Below, piece by piece: positions 1 to 9,261 of a stretch of DNA of 64,000 nucleotides (positions are counted from its first letter, which is position 1; each line of letters begins with the position of its first letter). The translations under genes were made by a program, and so were the position numbers. The notes below the pieces were generated by a model, which was not told the DNA's origin, made no database searches, and worked only from the letters and a program-made list of their open reading frames with translations. The DNA lies in NCBI GenBank assembly GCA_002389665.1, contig DGNO01000006.1:287842-351841 (forward strand). Direction: 5' to 3'. This DNA is from Rhodobiaceae bacterium UBA4490. Its GTDB lineage: Bacteria; Pseudomonadota; Alphaproteobacteria; Parvibaculales; Parvibaculaceae.

Positions 1-410
1 GCGCCCTTGTCTTTGGCGGGCAGGTTCACCCAAAGCTGGACGACCTGAAACGTCCCGCCCGAGGCGGTAAAGGCATCGGAGTGAAACTCCTCATGCAGAA
101 TGCCGCTGCCCGCCGTCATCCATTGCACATCGCCGGGGCCGATGGTCCCGCCTTCGCCGGTGGAATCCTTGTGGCTCACCTCGCCCTGATAGACGAGCGT
201 CACGGTCTCAAAACCCCGGTGAGGATGGGTGCCGACGCCGCGAGGGTGCTCGGCAGGCTCGAAGGGGGCCGGGCCCGCATAATCGAAAAGCAGAAAGGGG
301 CTGAAATCCGCCGCTCTTGGATGCTGATAGGAAAAGAGCGAGCGCACGGGAAACCCGTCTCCCACCCAATGGGGCGGCGGCGCGCTGTGAATGCTAAGAA
401 CCTTTTTCAT
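1..410 (-). CDS. Pirin family protein (3' end outside window)
   Basis: Bicupin pirin, usually a non-haem iron protein of the cytoplasm; some members act as quercetin dioxygenases, others as redox-linked cofactors. Only the N-terminal 136 residues lie in the window. The protein begins MKKVLSIHSAPPPHWVGD. The metal-site pattern of the family is visible: HPHRGFET near residue 50, then a second histidine in EVSHKD, and GPGDVQWMTAG followed by GILHEE, which carries the last His/Glu ligands. The start is the ATG at 410, preceded by a GAGGCAGCG stretch. It is divergent from the phosphotransferase gene that begins at 540. Its true substrate cannot be read from the sequence. Confidence 0.9.
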   Translation of the reverse strand, partial: MKKVLSIHSAPPPHWVGDGFPVRSLFSYQHPRAADFSPFLLFDYAGPAPFEPAEHPRGVGTHPHRGFETVTLVYQGEVSHKDSTGEGGTIGPGDVQWMTAGSGILHEEFHSDAFTASGGTFQVVQLWVNLPAKDKG

Positions 411-539
411 CGCTGCCTCCTGATCTCGTGTTGCGTTGGGAGAGATATAAGCAGCGGGAGGCGAAACACTATGACGGATAATGCGCCAGACTGTTTCCGA
501 TTTGGGTATAATCGTCTCTCTTTGCCTGGGAAGGACATC

Positions 540-1442
540 ATGACGGATCACCAGGGCACGCCGCCTGCCGAAATTGAGGTGAGCGAGGAGTTGGTCCGCG
601 CGCTGCTGGAAGCGCAGCACCCGGACCTTGCCGAGTTGCCGCTCACCCTTTTTGAAAATGGCTGGAACAATGTGATGTACCGGCTGGGGCGCAAACTGCT
701 TTTACGTCTGCCCCGCCGCGCGCTTGCCGCGCCTCTCGTTCACCATGAACAAGAGTGGCTGCCGCAATTGGCGCCCGGCCTGCCGCTCCCGGTTCCCGCT
801 CCCTTGCGCATCGGGCTTCCCGGCGCGGGTTATCCCTGGCGTTGGAGTGTTCTGCCGTTTCTGCCCGGCCGGCCTGCCGACTGGGCTCCGCCGGGACCGG
901 ATGAAGGTCCTGTGCTCGGCGAATTTCTTCTCGCGCTGCACCGGCCGGCGCCTGCCCAGGCTCCGCCCAATGAATTTCGCGGCGTACCGCTTGCCGAGCG
1001 CCGCACCATTGTCGAGGCGCGTCTTGCGCGGCTGAAGGAAGGTACGGAGGCGGTTACCGGGGCGGTGGAAGAAGCCTGGCGCGCCGCGCTCGCCGCCCCG
1101 CCTTCAGAAGAAAGGCTCTGGCTGCACGGGGATCTTCACGCCCGCAATGTGCTGACCGATGGGGGATGTTTCTCTGCCGTCATCGATTGGGGGGACATTA
1201 CCTCCGGCGATGCGGCGACGGATCTTGCGGCAATCTGGATGTTGCTGCCGGAGGCGAAAGCCCGCGCCGAGGCGCTGAAGGTCTATGAGCCCTCCGCCGC
1301 GCGCCTTGCCCGCGCCAAGGGCTGGGCGGTCAGCTTCGGCACGGTGCTGCTTGAAACCGGCCTTACCGACAATCCCCGCCATGCGGATATGGGCGCGGCG
1401 ATTTTGGCGCGCCTTAGCGAGGACATGGCAGCGGGACTTTAA
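540..1442 (+). CDS. Aminoglycoside phosphotransferase (APH) family protein
   Basis: 300-residue small-molecule kinase of the APH/choline kinase fold. The Brenner-type catalytic motif HGDLHARNVL lies near residue 200, and the Mg-binding IDWGDITSGDAATDLA about 25 residues later, as in macrolide and aminoglycoside phosphotransferases. An N-terminal lobe with ENGWNNVMYRLG and LLLRLPRR gives the ATP-binding strand and its lysine/arginine equivalent. The ATG at 540 is chosen because GGAAGGA sits 6 bases upstream; the frame stays open further upstream through a second ATG at 471, but without a comparable ribosome site. Chromosomal members of this family rarely act on drugs, so a metabolic substrate is equally likely. 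Confidence 0.85.
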   Translation: MTDHQGTPPAEIEVSEELVRALLEAQHPDLAELPLTLFENGWNNVMYRLGRKLLLRLPRRALAAPLVHHEQEWLPQLAPGLPLPVPAPLRIGLPGAGYPWRWSVLPFLPGRPADWAPPGPDEGPVLGEFLLALHRPAPAQAPPNEFRGVPLAERRTIVEARLARLKEGTEAVTGAVEEAWRAALAAPPSEERLWLHGDLHARNVLTDGGCFSAVIDWGDITSGDAATDLAAIWMLLPEAKARAEALKVYEPSAARLARAKGWAVSFGTVLLETGLTDNPRHADMGAAILARLSEDMAAGL

Positions 1443-1452
1443 GCGGCATAAG

Positions 1453-1482
1453 AAAAGGCCGGTCGCGGAGGACCGGCCTTTT
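1453..1482. terminator. Bidirectional rho-independent terminator
   Basis: Perfect 12-bp stem (AAAAGGCCGGTC / GACCGGCCTTTT) with a GCGGAG loop. The A-run and T-run on its two sides allow it to serve both convergent neighbours, the phosphotransferase gene and the chemoreceptor gene. Confidence 0.85.
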
Positions 1483-1501
1483 GCTTGTCGGTTGCGCTGT
1501 T

Positions 1502-3571
1502 TTAAGCGGCGCGGATCTGTTTGAGGAAGCGGCGTACTTCCTCTTCCAGTGTTTTCGACTGGGTGTCGAGCGAGTTCGTCGCGCTTGCCATTTCCCGCAC
1601 GGCCTGGCTCGTCTTGGACGCGCCGTTCTGCACATTGGAAATGGAATGGGAGACCTCGTTCGTACCCTGCGCGGCCTGGGCCGTGTTGCGGGAAATTTCC
1701 TGCGTCGCCGCCGACTGCTCTTCGACAGCCGAGGAGACCGACGTCATCGCCTCGCGGATTTTCGCGATCGTGTTGCGGATATCCTCGATGGCTTCCACCG
1801 CGCTTGCCGTCACGCCCTGCATATCGGCGATCTGGCCGGAGATTTCCTCCGTCGCCTTCGCGGTCTGATCGGCCAGCTCTTTGACTTCCGTGGCGACCAC
1901 GGCAAAGCCTTTGCCCGCCTCGCCCGCGCGCGCCGCCTCGATCGTGGCGTTGAGCGCGAGAAGGTTGGTCTGGCTGGCAATATCGTTGATGAGCTTGACC
2001 ACGTCGCCGACCCGCTGGGCGGCATCGGAAAGGCTCGCCATCACCTGGTGGTTGGCTTCGGCCTTGTTCACCGCATCGGCGGCAATGGCGCTCGATTGCG
2101 ACATTTGCTGTGCGATCTCGCTGATCGAAGCGGACATTTCCTCGGTTGCCGAGGCCACCGTCTGCACATTGGCGTTGGCTTCTTCAGAAGCGGAGGCAAC
2201 GGCGGCGCATTCCTGGCCGGTTTCCTCGGCGGTGCGGGAAAGATCGTCCGCCACGCCGCGCAGCTGCGTCGAGCCCGACACCACGGTCTGCAGGATTTGC
2301 CCGACGCTTTCCTCGAAGGATTGGGCAAGCGCCGTCATGGCGCGGCGCTTGTCTTCGGCGGCGCGCGCTTCGGCTTCTTCCTGTTCTTTCTTCACGCGCT
2401 CCATCTCGATCGCGTTTTCCTTGAAGACCTGCACGGCAGCCGCCATGGCGCCCAGCTCGTCCTGGCGGTCACGGGCCGGCACCTCGATGCCGTGATGACC
2501 TTCGGCCAGTTCCTTCATGGCGCCCGTCATGCCCTGGATCGGGGTGGAGATCGTGCGGGCAAGATACCAGGCAACAGCGCCTGCAAGCGCAATCACCAAC
2601 ACCGCGACGACGGCGCTCGTCACAAGCAGGCGGTTGGTCGCGGCGAAAACGCGTGCTTCCGGCACGGTCACGACCACGGCCCAGTCTTTGTCGATGCCGT
2701 AAAGATCGATGGGCGCAACGGCGCGCACGACATTCTCACCGGCAGAGTTTTGAAGGTCGGGGAAAACCGCCCCTTCCTGACGGGCCACGGTTTCGATCAC
2801 TTCCGGCGACATGCCGAATTCCACGGCGGGCTGACCGGCGCGGTCTTCATGGCGTTCGGCGACGTAAAGACCGCCATTGGAGAGAACGGAGATATAACCC
2901 TCGCCGAGCGGGCGCGTGTCGCGGATAAGATCGGCCACGTCTTTCAGCAGAATATCGACGCCGCCCACCCCGATCACTTCATCGTTCACTTTCACCGGGA
3001 AAGCGAGCGTGGTGATGAGCTGGGTCTTGCCATCGACTTCATAAGGATAAGGCTCGAGCGCCTGGGGTTTGCCGCTGTCGTGAGCCAGAAGATAGTAGTC
3101 GCCCGCGCCCGGCGTGTCGTAATCGATCAGCGGGTCGACGACGATCTTGCCGCCGGCGCCGAAGGCAACGTAAGGCACGAAGCGGCCCGTCGCGTCATGG
3201 CCGAGCGTGTTTGCATAACCGCCATCCATGCCGTCAAAGGCATTCAGATCGAAACCGATCCAGGTGCCGAGCAATTGCGGGTTATCGGCAAGGAAGCGCA
3301 CCAGCATGGATTCAAAGGCGGTACGGTCTGTATCACCTGTTGCAACCGCATTCGCGCCGGCAGAAGCGATCACGCGGCCGATCACCCCTTGCTGGTTGAT
3401 CAGATCGGCGATGCGGGCGGCCTCTTTTTCGGCCTCTTCGCGGATTTCGGTCATCGCCGCTTCGCGCGTCATGCCCGAAGCGATATAAGTCAGCGTCGCG
3501 CCGGTCGCCAGAACTGCGCCCGTGGCAATCGCGATCATCACGAGGATCAATCGCACAGAGATTGATTTCAT
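1502..3571 (-). CDS. Methyl-accepting chemotaxis protein with periplasmic Cache domain
   Basis: About 689 residues. A first membrane helix (residues ~8-30) is followed by a periplasmic dCache-type sensor (~35-310, with the ligand-domain signature [13 protein letters not shown] and a [10 protein letters not shown] segment). A second helix (~318-342), HAMP (~343-395) and a long cytoplasmic signalling coil follow. The highly conserved hairpin tip is clear: [20 protein letters not shown], then [18 protein letters not shown]. It would signal to CheA/CheW at the inner membrane; the ligand is unknown. No CheB/CheR tether pentapeptide ends the protein. The start at 3571 ([10 protein letters not shown]) opens directly into the first helix; an in-frame ATG at 3583 with GAGAA upstream is a fair alternative. 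No che genes are nearby. Confidence 0.93.
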   Translation of the reverse strand: MKSISVRLILVMIAIATGAVLATGATLTYIASGMTREAAMTEIREEAEKEAARIADLINQQGVIGRVIASAGANAVATGDTDRTAFESMLVRFLADNPQLLGTWIGFDLNAFDGMDGGYANTLGHDATGRFVPYVAFGAGGKIVVDPLIDYDTPGAGDYYLLAHDSGKPQALEPYPYEVDGKTQLITTLAFPVKVNDEVIGVGGVDILLKDVADLIRDTRPLGEGYISVLSNGGLYVAERHEDRAGQPAVEFGMSPEVIETVARQEGAVFPDLQNSAGENVVRAVAPIDLYGIDKDWAVVVTVPEARVFAATNRLLVTSAVVAVLVIALAGAVAWYLARTISTPIQGMTGAMKELAEGHHGIEVPARDRQDELGAMAAAVQVFKENAIEMERVKKEQEEAEARAAEDKRRAMTALAQSFEESVGQILQTVVSGSTQLRGVADDLSRTAEETGQECAAVASASEEANANVQTVASATEEMSASISEIAQQMSQSSAIAADAVNKAEANHQVMASLSDAAQRVGDVVKLINDIASQTNLLALNATIEAARAGEAGKGFAVVATEVKELADQTAKATEEISGQIADMQGVTASAVEAIEDIRNTIAKIREAMTSVSSAVEEQSAATQEISRNTAQAAQGTNEVSHSISNVQNGASKTSQAVREMASATNSLDTQSKTLEEEVRRFLKQIRAA

Positions 3572-3807
3572 ATGGAGCCCCATTGTTCTCAATTGTCCGA
3601 TGCTGCGCCGGGGCGCGCACCTTCCTGTTGAGCCAATAACTCCATGCAACCCTCTAATACGGCCTTAATATCGGGGTCTTCCGCACGATTTTTCACGTCC
3701 CCGTTAGCACAAGGAGCGCTCGATCGCGCCCTTTCCCGCAGCGGGGCGCCGCCTGGCAAGGATTTGCCTCAGTTCTGCCCAGCTTTTGGGGAAGAATAAG
3801 CCCCTTG

Positions 3808-3824
3808 TTTAGGACTCGTTAACC
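3808..3824 (+). promoter_or_regulatory. Possible CtrA-type half-matched site upstream of the PBP1A gene
   Basis: TTTA-GGACTCG-TTAACC, one mismatch from the TTAA-N7-TTAA consensus of the cell-cycle regulator CtrA, 33 bases before the PBP1A start codon. One such site in AT-poor DNA could be chance, so this is only a candidate. Confidence 0.25.
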
Positions 3825-3856
3825 CTCTCTTTCTAGCGTCACCGAAACAGCCCTTC

Positions 3857-6490
3857 ATGATGGATTCCGACGATATGAGCTCCGGGGATAACAGGCGCGG
3901 CGGCGAGGATAAAAAATCCTCCCGTGCCAAACCGCCCCGCGGCTCCGGCGCGCCCGAGGGCGCTTGGCGCGAGCGCCGGGTGCAAGGGCTCGGCACGGTG
4001 CGCCTTGGGCCTGAAGGCGAGGGCAAGACACGCCTGAAAAGAGAGGCGCCCGGCAGCGAGCCGGAGAGCGGGCGGAAAGAGGAGGGGCCGGAGCGCGGCC
4101 CGAAATCGACTTTCGACCTGCGCGATGTCTATCCCGTGCCTCCCTTCGCAGGGCAGGTCCCTCCTGCAAAAAAAGCTGCGAAGAAAAAACGCGCAACCAC
4201 GGATGACGATGTGACGGCAAAATCCAAACCCGCAAAGCGTGCCGCAAAGAAAACGCCCGCCAAAAAAACCGCAGCAAAAAAACCGGCTGCCAAGAAGGCC
4301 GCCCGCAAAAAATCCCGCGCGGCGGATGCACAACCCTCCATGAGCTATTTCGATTGGGCCATACGCGGCCCCCGTTCTTCCTATTCGGCGCTGAAAGCGG
4401 TGGCAGGCATATTCGCGCCGCCGCGCCGCAAAAGACGGCCTTCCGGCGGAGGCGGCTCGGGCGGCAATGGCAACGGTGGAAGCGGCCGGAGCGGCAGCGC
4501 TCGGCGTTCTTCGCGCAAACCTATGCCGGTGAAAGCGGGCAAGCTTGGCTATTGGACGGCGGTCTGCGCGGCCTGGGGCGGCATCTTTCTCGGCATGATC
4601 ATCTTTTATTATGCCGTGACGCTCCCGGGCACGGACGAGCTTTGGGATGTCGATAACAGTCCTGGCGTCACGCTGGTTTCCGAAGATGGCGCGGTGCTTG
4701 CGAACCGGGGGGGCTTTGCGGGCGCGGCGGTGCCGCTTGCCGACCTGCCGCCGCATCTCGTACATGCGGTGCTTGCCATCGAAGACGAGCGCTTCTATTC
4801 GCATTTGGGCATCGACCCGCGCGGTATTTTGCGCGCGGCCTGGGTGAATTTCAAAACGGGTTCCTTCACGCAAGGCGGCTCCACCATCACCCAGCAGCTT
4901 GCCAAGAATGTCTTTCTGGAGCCCGACCGCACGCTTGGGCGCAAGGTGCAGGAAGTGCTGCTCGCACTCTGGCTCGAAGCGCGCTTCACCAAGGATGAAA
5001 TCCTCACGCTCTATCTCAACCGGGTCTATTTCGGCGGCGGCGCTTATGGGGTGGAAGCAGCGGCGCGGCGCTATTTCAACAAATCCGCCCGCGATGTAAC
5101 CCTTGCTGAAGGGGCGATGCTGGCCGGCCTTTTGAAAGCGCCCTCGCGCTATGCGCCAACGCGCGATCTCTCGCTTGCCCAGGAACGCGCGGCAACCGTG
5201 CTTGCCAATATGGTGCGCGAAAAATTCATCAGCCAGGAAGAAGGCCAACATGCCTTCGATCATCCGGCAACACTGAGCGGCTATAAGGGCTCAGGTTCGG
5301 TCAATTACGCGGTGGACTGGGTTTTAGGTGTGCTCCCGAGTTTCGCCGGCCGGCCCACTTCCGACACGCGCGTTATCACCACGATCGATCCTTATTTACA
5401 GCGCAAGGCGGAAGCGGTGCTGGAAGAAGCTCTGGCCCGCGACGGGGAAAAACTCGGCGTGCGCCAGGCGGCCATTGTCGCTATGACGCCGGACGGGGCG
5501 GTGAAAGCCATGGTGGGCGGGCGCTCTTACCGGGAAAGTCAGTTCAACAGGGCTGTGCAGGCCAAGCGCCAGCCGGGCTCGGCTTTCAAACCCATCGTCT
5601 ATCTTGCCGCCATCGAAGGCGGGCTTTCCCCGCAAAGCGTGCGCGTCGATGCGCCGATCAGTGTCGATGGCTGGTCGCCGGAAAATTACGGGCGCAAATT
5701 CGAAGGCATGATGCCGGTGCACCGCGCGCTCTCCCGCTCGGTCAACACGGTCGCGGTGCAGATTTCGGAAGAAGTGGGCCGGGATCAGGTGATCCGCACG
5801 GCGCGCCGTCTCGGGCTTTCATCGCCCATGCAGCCGCATCCTTCTCTCGCGCTCGGCACGTTCGAGACGAACCTTTTGGAGCTGACCGCCGCCTATGCCT
5901 CCTTTGCCAATGGCGGCTACGGCGTCATTCCCCACGGCATTGAACGGGTGGAAACGGGCACGGGTGTCCTGCTTTACGAGCGGCGCGGCGACGGGCCGGG
6001 CCGGGTGATTTCCCGCCGCGCGCTCGGCGCCATGAATTTCATGCTGAAGGAAGTGATGGAAAGCGGCACGGGCCGCAAAGCCGCCCTCGATGGGCGCCCC
6101 GCCGGGGGTAAGACCGGCACGAGCCAGGACAGCCGCGATGCCTGGTTCATCGGGTATACCGCCGACATCGTGGTCGGCGTCTGGGTGGGCAATGACGATT
6201 CAACGCCCATGAACCGCGTGACCGGCGGCACGCTGCCCGCCGTCATGTGGCACGACTTCATGGTGCGCACGCAAAAGGGCGTGCCCGTCTCCGCCTTGCC
6301 CGGTTCCTTCGACGGCTCGGATGTGGGCACCGCCTCCATTGCAAGCGGCAATGACGAGGATTGGCCTTTCTCTGTTGGGCGCGACGAACAGCCCGATGAA
6401 GCGCGCTCTTTCCTCGACAGGATTTTCGGTGCGGCGGCGCAGGACGAAGAAACGGCGCCGGATCTCAGGCCCGGCCGTAAGTGGCGCTAG
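3857..6490 (+). CDS. Penicillin-binding protein 1A with long basic N-terminal tail
   Basis: 877-residue class A PBP, a bifunctional peptidoglycan glycosyltransferase and DD-transpeptidase. One membrane helix lies at ~231-255. The glycosyltransferase domain follows (catalytic Glu in AIEDERFYSHLG ~308-319; GGSTITQQLAKN ~341-351). The transpeptidase domain has the nucleophile Ser575 in PGSAFKP, SVN at 628-630 and KTGTS at 752-756, so all motifs are intact. Unusually, 230 residues precede the helix and would lie in the cytoplasm. Residues ~104-153 are a Lys/Ala-rich stretch resembling the tail of histone H1, and ~190-220 is Gly/Arg/Ser-rich. Two ATGs stand side by side at 3857 and 3860; neither has a strong ribosome site. 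Monocistronic, convergent with the next gene. Confidence 0.93.
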   Translation: MMDSDDMSSGDNRRGGEDKKSSRAKPPRGSGAPEGAWRERRVQGLGTVRLGPEGEGKTRLKREAPGSEPESGRKEEGPERGPKSTFDLRDVYPVPPFAGQVPPAKKAAKKKRATTDDDVTAKSKPAKRAAKKTPAKKTAAKKPAAKKAARKKSRAADAQPSMSYFDWAIRGPRSSYSALKAVAGIFAPPRRKRRPSGGGGSGGNGNGGSGRSGSARRSSRKPMPVKAGKLGYWTAVCAAWGGIFLGMIIFYYAVTLPGTDELWDVDNSPGVTLVSEDGAVLANRGGFAGAAVPLADLPPHLVHAVLAIEDERFYSHLGIDPRGILRAAWVNFKTGSFTQGGSTITQQLAKNVFLEPDRTLGRKVQEVLLALWLEARFTKDEILTLYLNRVYFGGGAYGVEAAARRYFNKSARDVTLAEGAMLAGLLKAPSRYAPTRDLSLAQERAATVLANMVREKFISQEEGQHAFDHPATLSGYKGSGSVNYAVDWVLGVLPSFAGRPTSDTRVITTIDPYLQRKAEAVLEEALARDGEKLGVRQAAIVAMTPDGAVKAMVGGRSYRESQFNRAVQAKRQPGSAFKPIVYLAAIEGGLSPQSVRVDAPISVDGWSPENYGRKFEGMMPVHRALSRSVNTVAVQISEEVGRDQVIRTARRLGLSSPMQPHPSLALGTFETNLLELTAAYASFANGGYGVIPHGIERVETGTGVLLYERRGDGPGRVISRRALGAMNFMLKEVMESGTGRKAALDGRPAGGKTGTSQDSRDAWFIGYTADIVVGVWVGNDDSTPMNRVTGGTLPAVMWHDFMVRTQKGVPVSALPGSFDGSDVGTASIASGNDEDWPFSVGRDEQPDEARSFLDRIFGAAAQDEETAPDLRPGRKWR

Positions 6491-6493
6491 GCT

Positions 6494-7273
6494 TTAAACC
6501 TCCGCCAGATCGGCGCTTTCGAAAAAACCTGTTTCCGATCCATAGCGGTGAAGGCCCGGTCCTTCGCTTTCCAGCCATTTCATGGCGGCGCGGTAGTCCG
6601 GCATAAGCTCGGCAACCAGCCGCCAGAAACCGAAGCCGTGATTCATGTGCACAAGATGGGCAGCTTCATGCGCGGCCACGTAATCGAGCACATGGGGCGG
6701 GGCGAAAATCAGCCGCCAGGAAAAGGAAAGCGCCCGGCTTGAGGAGCACGAGCCCCAGCGGCTTGTCTGATCGCGCAAGGTGATGCGTTTCGGGCGCACG
6801 CCCACATGCGCGGAATGATGCAGCACACACTCATTGAGCGCGGCGCGGGCCTGCGCTTTCAGCCAGTCGGTCAGGCGGCGGGCGAGAAAATTTTCATCGC
6901 CGCGCACGATAAGTTTCGGCAATGCTGTTTCGCTCCCTTGTTCCACGCGCACCGTGCCGCGCGCGCCGGCCTCATGCACGATTTCATGCATGACGCCGCG
7001 GAAAGGAATAAGCGCGCCCGGCGCAAAAGGCACCGCATCGGGCACGATCTGCAATTGCTCGGCAATCCAGTCTTTATGCTCGCGGGCGAAGGACAGCGCA
7101 GCGGGCATGCCGCGGCGCGAGGGAGAGGTAACGCAGATACGGCCCGCCGTCAGATCGACGCGCAGCACGAAACGGCGCGCGCGCGGATTGTGACGAACGG
7201 TAACGGGCAGGCGGCGGCCATCGACTTCAATGACATTGGTCAGCAGCGCGCTGGATCGTGGGGGCTTGGACAT
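6494..7273 (-). CDS. YgjP/SprT-like zinc metallopeptidase (M48-related, DUF45)
   Basis: 259 residues. Near the C-terminus the zinc motif HEAAHLVHMNHGFGFW shows the HExxH pair plus the downstream His of this family, preceded by LRDQTSRWGSCSSSRALSFS, the hallmark RWGSC strand of YgjP-like proteins. No signal peptide is seen, so it is probably cytoplasmic. Family members are predicted peptidases with poorly known substrates; YgjP has been linked to restriction-modification loci in some bacteria, but none is present here. The stop codon lies 3 bases past the convergent PBP1A stop, leaving no room for a separate terminator. Confidence 0.85.
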   Translation of the reverse strand: MSKPPRSSALLTNVIEVDGRRLPVTVRHNPRARRFVLRVDLTAGRICVTSPSRRGMPAALSFAREHKDWIAEQLQIVPDAVPFAPGALIPFRGVMHEIVHEAGARGTVRVEQGSETALPKLIVRGDENFLARRLTDWLKAQARAALNECVLHHSAHVGVRPKRITLRDQTSRWGSCSSSRALSFSWRLIFAPPHVLDYVAAHEAAHLVHMNHGFGFWRLVAELMPDYRAAMKWLESEGPGLHRYGSETGFFESADLAEV

Positions 7274-7328
7274 GCAGACGAATCACACTCAACATTGTTT
7301 CAGCTCAAAAAGCGTCTAAGCTCGTCTC

Positions 7329-7778
7329 ATGTCAAGTATACCCCGTTTTCATCTCGCGTTCCCTGTTCATGATCTGGAAGAGGCGCGGCATTTTTACCGG
7401 ACGCTTTTGGGCTGCCGCGAAGGGCGCTCGGACAGCGCCTGGGTGGATTTCGATTTTTACGGTCATCAGATCGTGGCGCATCTCGTTTCGCCTTCTTCTG
7501 CAAGCGCGGTGCAAGGGAAACACGAAGATGCGGGCGCCAATCATGTGGACGGCGAAGATGTGCCGGTGCCGCATTTCGGGCTAATCCTGAAATGGGACGA
7601 TTGGACGGCGCTGGCGGAAAAAGCAAAAGCAGTGGGGATCGCTTTCGTGATCGAACCGCAAATCCGCTTTCAGGGCAAAGCGGGCGAGCAGGCGACGATG
7701 TTTTTCCGCGATCCGAGCGGCAATGCGCTGGAGTTCAAGGCGTTTCGCGATGAACGTCAGATTTTCGCGGTGGATTGA
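7329..7778 (+). CDS. VOC (glyoxalase/bleomycin-resistance fold) family protein
   Basis: 149 residues spanning two beta-alpha-beta-beta-beta modules. The start [20 protein letters not shown] is the classic vicinal-oxygen-chelate opening, and [15 protein letters not shown] closes the second module with the metal-ligand glutamate. The core histidine ligand is in HLAFPVHD. This is close to the 'glyoxalase of unknown substrate' group often annotated as dioxygenase-like. It is monocistronic, between a protease gene transcribed away from it and the convergent PHA depolymerase gene. Confidence 0.85.
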   Translation: MSSIPRFHLAFPVHDLEEARHFYRTLLGCREGRSDSAWVDFDFYGHQIVAHLVSPSSASAVQGKHEDAGANHVDGEDVPVPHFGLILKWDDWTALAEKAKAVGIAFVIEPQIRFQGKAGEQATMFFRDPSGNALEFKAFRDERQIFAVD

Positions 7779-7795
7779 AAAAGAAAGCGGGAGCT

Positions 7796-9061
7796 TTAAG
7801 CGGCGCCGTCATGCTTGCGGATGCCATCGTGCTTTTGGATGAAAGCGCTGACACGCGGGGCAATATCTTCTTCCCAGCGCGTGCCGTTGAAGACGCCGTA
7901 ATGACCGACGCCTTTCTGCTCATAATGCGCGCGGTTTTCATCCGGAATGTTCTTGCACATGACATGGGCGGCGAAGGTCTGGCCGACACCTGAAATGTCG
8001 TCCTTCTCGCCTTCCACGGTCATCAGCGCGGTCTTGGTGATTGCACCGAGATCGACCTTGCGGCCTCTATGCGTGAAAAGCCCGCGTGGCAAATGGTGTT
8101 CGACGAAAACACGCTTGATGGTCTGCAGGTAATAATCGGCAGGCAGGTCCATCACCGCGAGATATTCATCGTAAAAGGCGCGATGCTTGGCCGCCGAAGA
8201 ACCGTCCCCTTCCACGAGATGGCTGAAATAATCCCAATGGGCGCTGACATGGCGGTCGAGATTCATCGCCATGAAACCTGAAAGCTGCAGGAAGCCCGGA
8301 TAGACGGGACGGCCGTGACCGGGATGCGGCCAGGGCACGTTCATGATCACATTGGCCGGGAACCAGTCATAACCTTGCGTGGTGGCGAAACGGTTCACCT
8401 CGGTCGGATTGATGCGGGTATCGATCGGCCCGCCCATCATGGTCAGCGAGCGCGGGGTTGCCGCATCGCCGTCTTCGTTCATCAGCGCCGTGGCGACAAG
8501 CGCCGGGACGGAAGGCTGGCAGACGGCGAGCATGTGGAGGTCCGGGCCGAGAACCGTGCACATCTCTCGCAGGTAATCGACATAATCTTCAAGATCGAAC
8601 GTGCCCTCGCTCATCGGCACCATGCGCGCATCGGCCCAGTCGGTGATGTAAACATCATGGCGGGGGAGCAGCGCTTCGACCGTGCCGCGCAGCAAGGTGG
8701 CGTAATGGCCGGAAAGCGGGGCGACGATCAGGAGCCGGGTTTTGGCCTCGGCAGGCACGAGGGTGTCGTCGCGTTTGAAATGCAAGAGCCGCCCGAAGGG
8801 TTTTTGCCAGAGCACTTCCTCGCGCACCGGTACGAGCTTCCCGCCGATTTCGGTTTCGGTAAGCCCGAATTCCGGCTTGGCGTAGCGGCGGGTAGAGGTT
8901 TCGAAAAACTCGCAGGAAGCGGCGAGCGTGCGCCCGAGCTCGGTGCCGTAAAGCGGATGGCTTTCATGCCCCAGCGCTGCCGCACTCCACTGCGCCGCGG
9001 CCCGCAGGGGCGCCACGGCGGCATGGTTGAGTTCGAACATCTGATAGAGCAAACGGTTCAC
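7796..9061 (-). CDS. phaZ: Intracellular polyhydroxyalkanoate depolymerase
   Basis: About 421 residues, matching the ~410-420 of intracellular PhaZ that mobilises stored polyhydroxybutyrate granules. The active-site cysteine is visible in MLAVCQPSVPALV, where lipases carry serine, as known for the Ralstonia PhaZ Cys-Asp-His triad. Later, EGEKDDISGVGQT supplies the Asp and GVGHYGVFNG the His. The family typically begins MLYQ; here LLYQMFELNHA is preceded by a GTG at 9061 with GGGA spaced about 6 bases, which I chose. ATGs at 9040 and 9100 and a TTG at 9124 remain possible, so the N-terminus is uncertain by about 20 residues. No pha synthase or phasin gene is nearby. Confidence 0.9.
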   Translation of the reverse strand: MNRLLYQMFELNHAAVAPLRAAAQWSAAALGHESHPLYGTELGRTLAASCEFFETSTRRYAKPEFGLTETEIGGKLVPVREEVLWQKPFGRLLHFKRDDTLVPAEAKTRLLIVAPLSGHYATLLRGTVEALLPRHDVYITDWADARMVPMSEGTFDLEDYVDYLREMCTVLGPDLHMLAVCQPSVPALVATALMNEDGDAATPRSLTMMGGPIDTRINPTEVNRFATTQGYDWFPANVIMNVPWPHPGHGRPVYPGFLQLSGFMAMNLDRHVSAHWDYFSHLVEGDGSSAAKHRAFYDEYLAVMDLPADYYLQTIKRVFVEHHLPRGLFTHRGRKVDLGAITKTALMTVEGEKDDISGVGQTFAAHVMCKNIPDENRAHYEQKGVGHYGVFNGTRWEEDIAPRVSAFIQKHDGIRKHDGAA

Positions 9062-9261
9062 GCCATATCCCGGGTTCGTGCGGGCCCAATTGCCAGCCAT
9101 TGCGGGGGCGGCGAAAGCGCCCAAAATTTGTGCAATGCAGCGCGAATTCTACCGATTTATGACGTCTGGACAAGATTTTTTGCACTGCACAATACAGAAT
9201 GCGGTAATGGCAGGCATGAAACTTGAGGAAAAAGAAGGGCTTAGCGGCTTTCTTAGGCGCC

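Noticed and set aside
81..539. In-frame 5' extension of the aminoglycoside-phosphotransferase-like gene to a GTG at 81
   Set aside because: It overlaps the pirin gene on the other strand, carries no homology and has no ribosome site; the ATG at 540 with GGAAGGA is preferred.
1481..3565. Very long open frame on the plus strand opposite the chemoreceptor gene
   Set aside because: His/Arg/Gly-rich composition without any domain; a GC-bias shadow of the real gene on the minus strand. Similar long antisense frames opposite PBP1A (3839-5263), the RND carrier (17867-19909), the autotransporter (23685-24986), bioA (27884-29203) and the TonB receptor (56305-58521) were rejected for the same reason.
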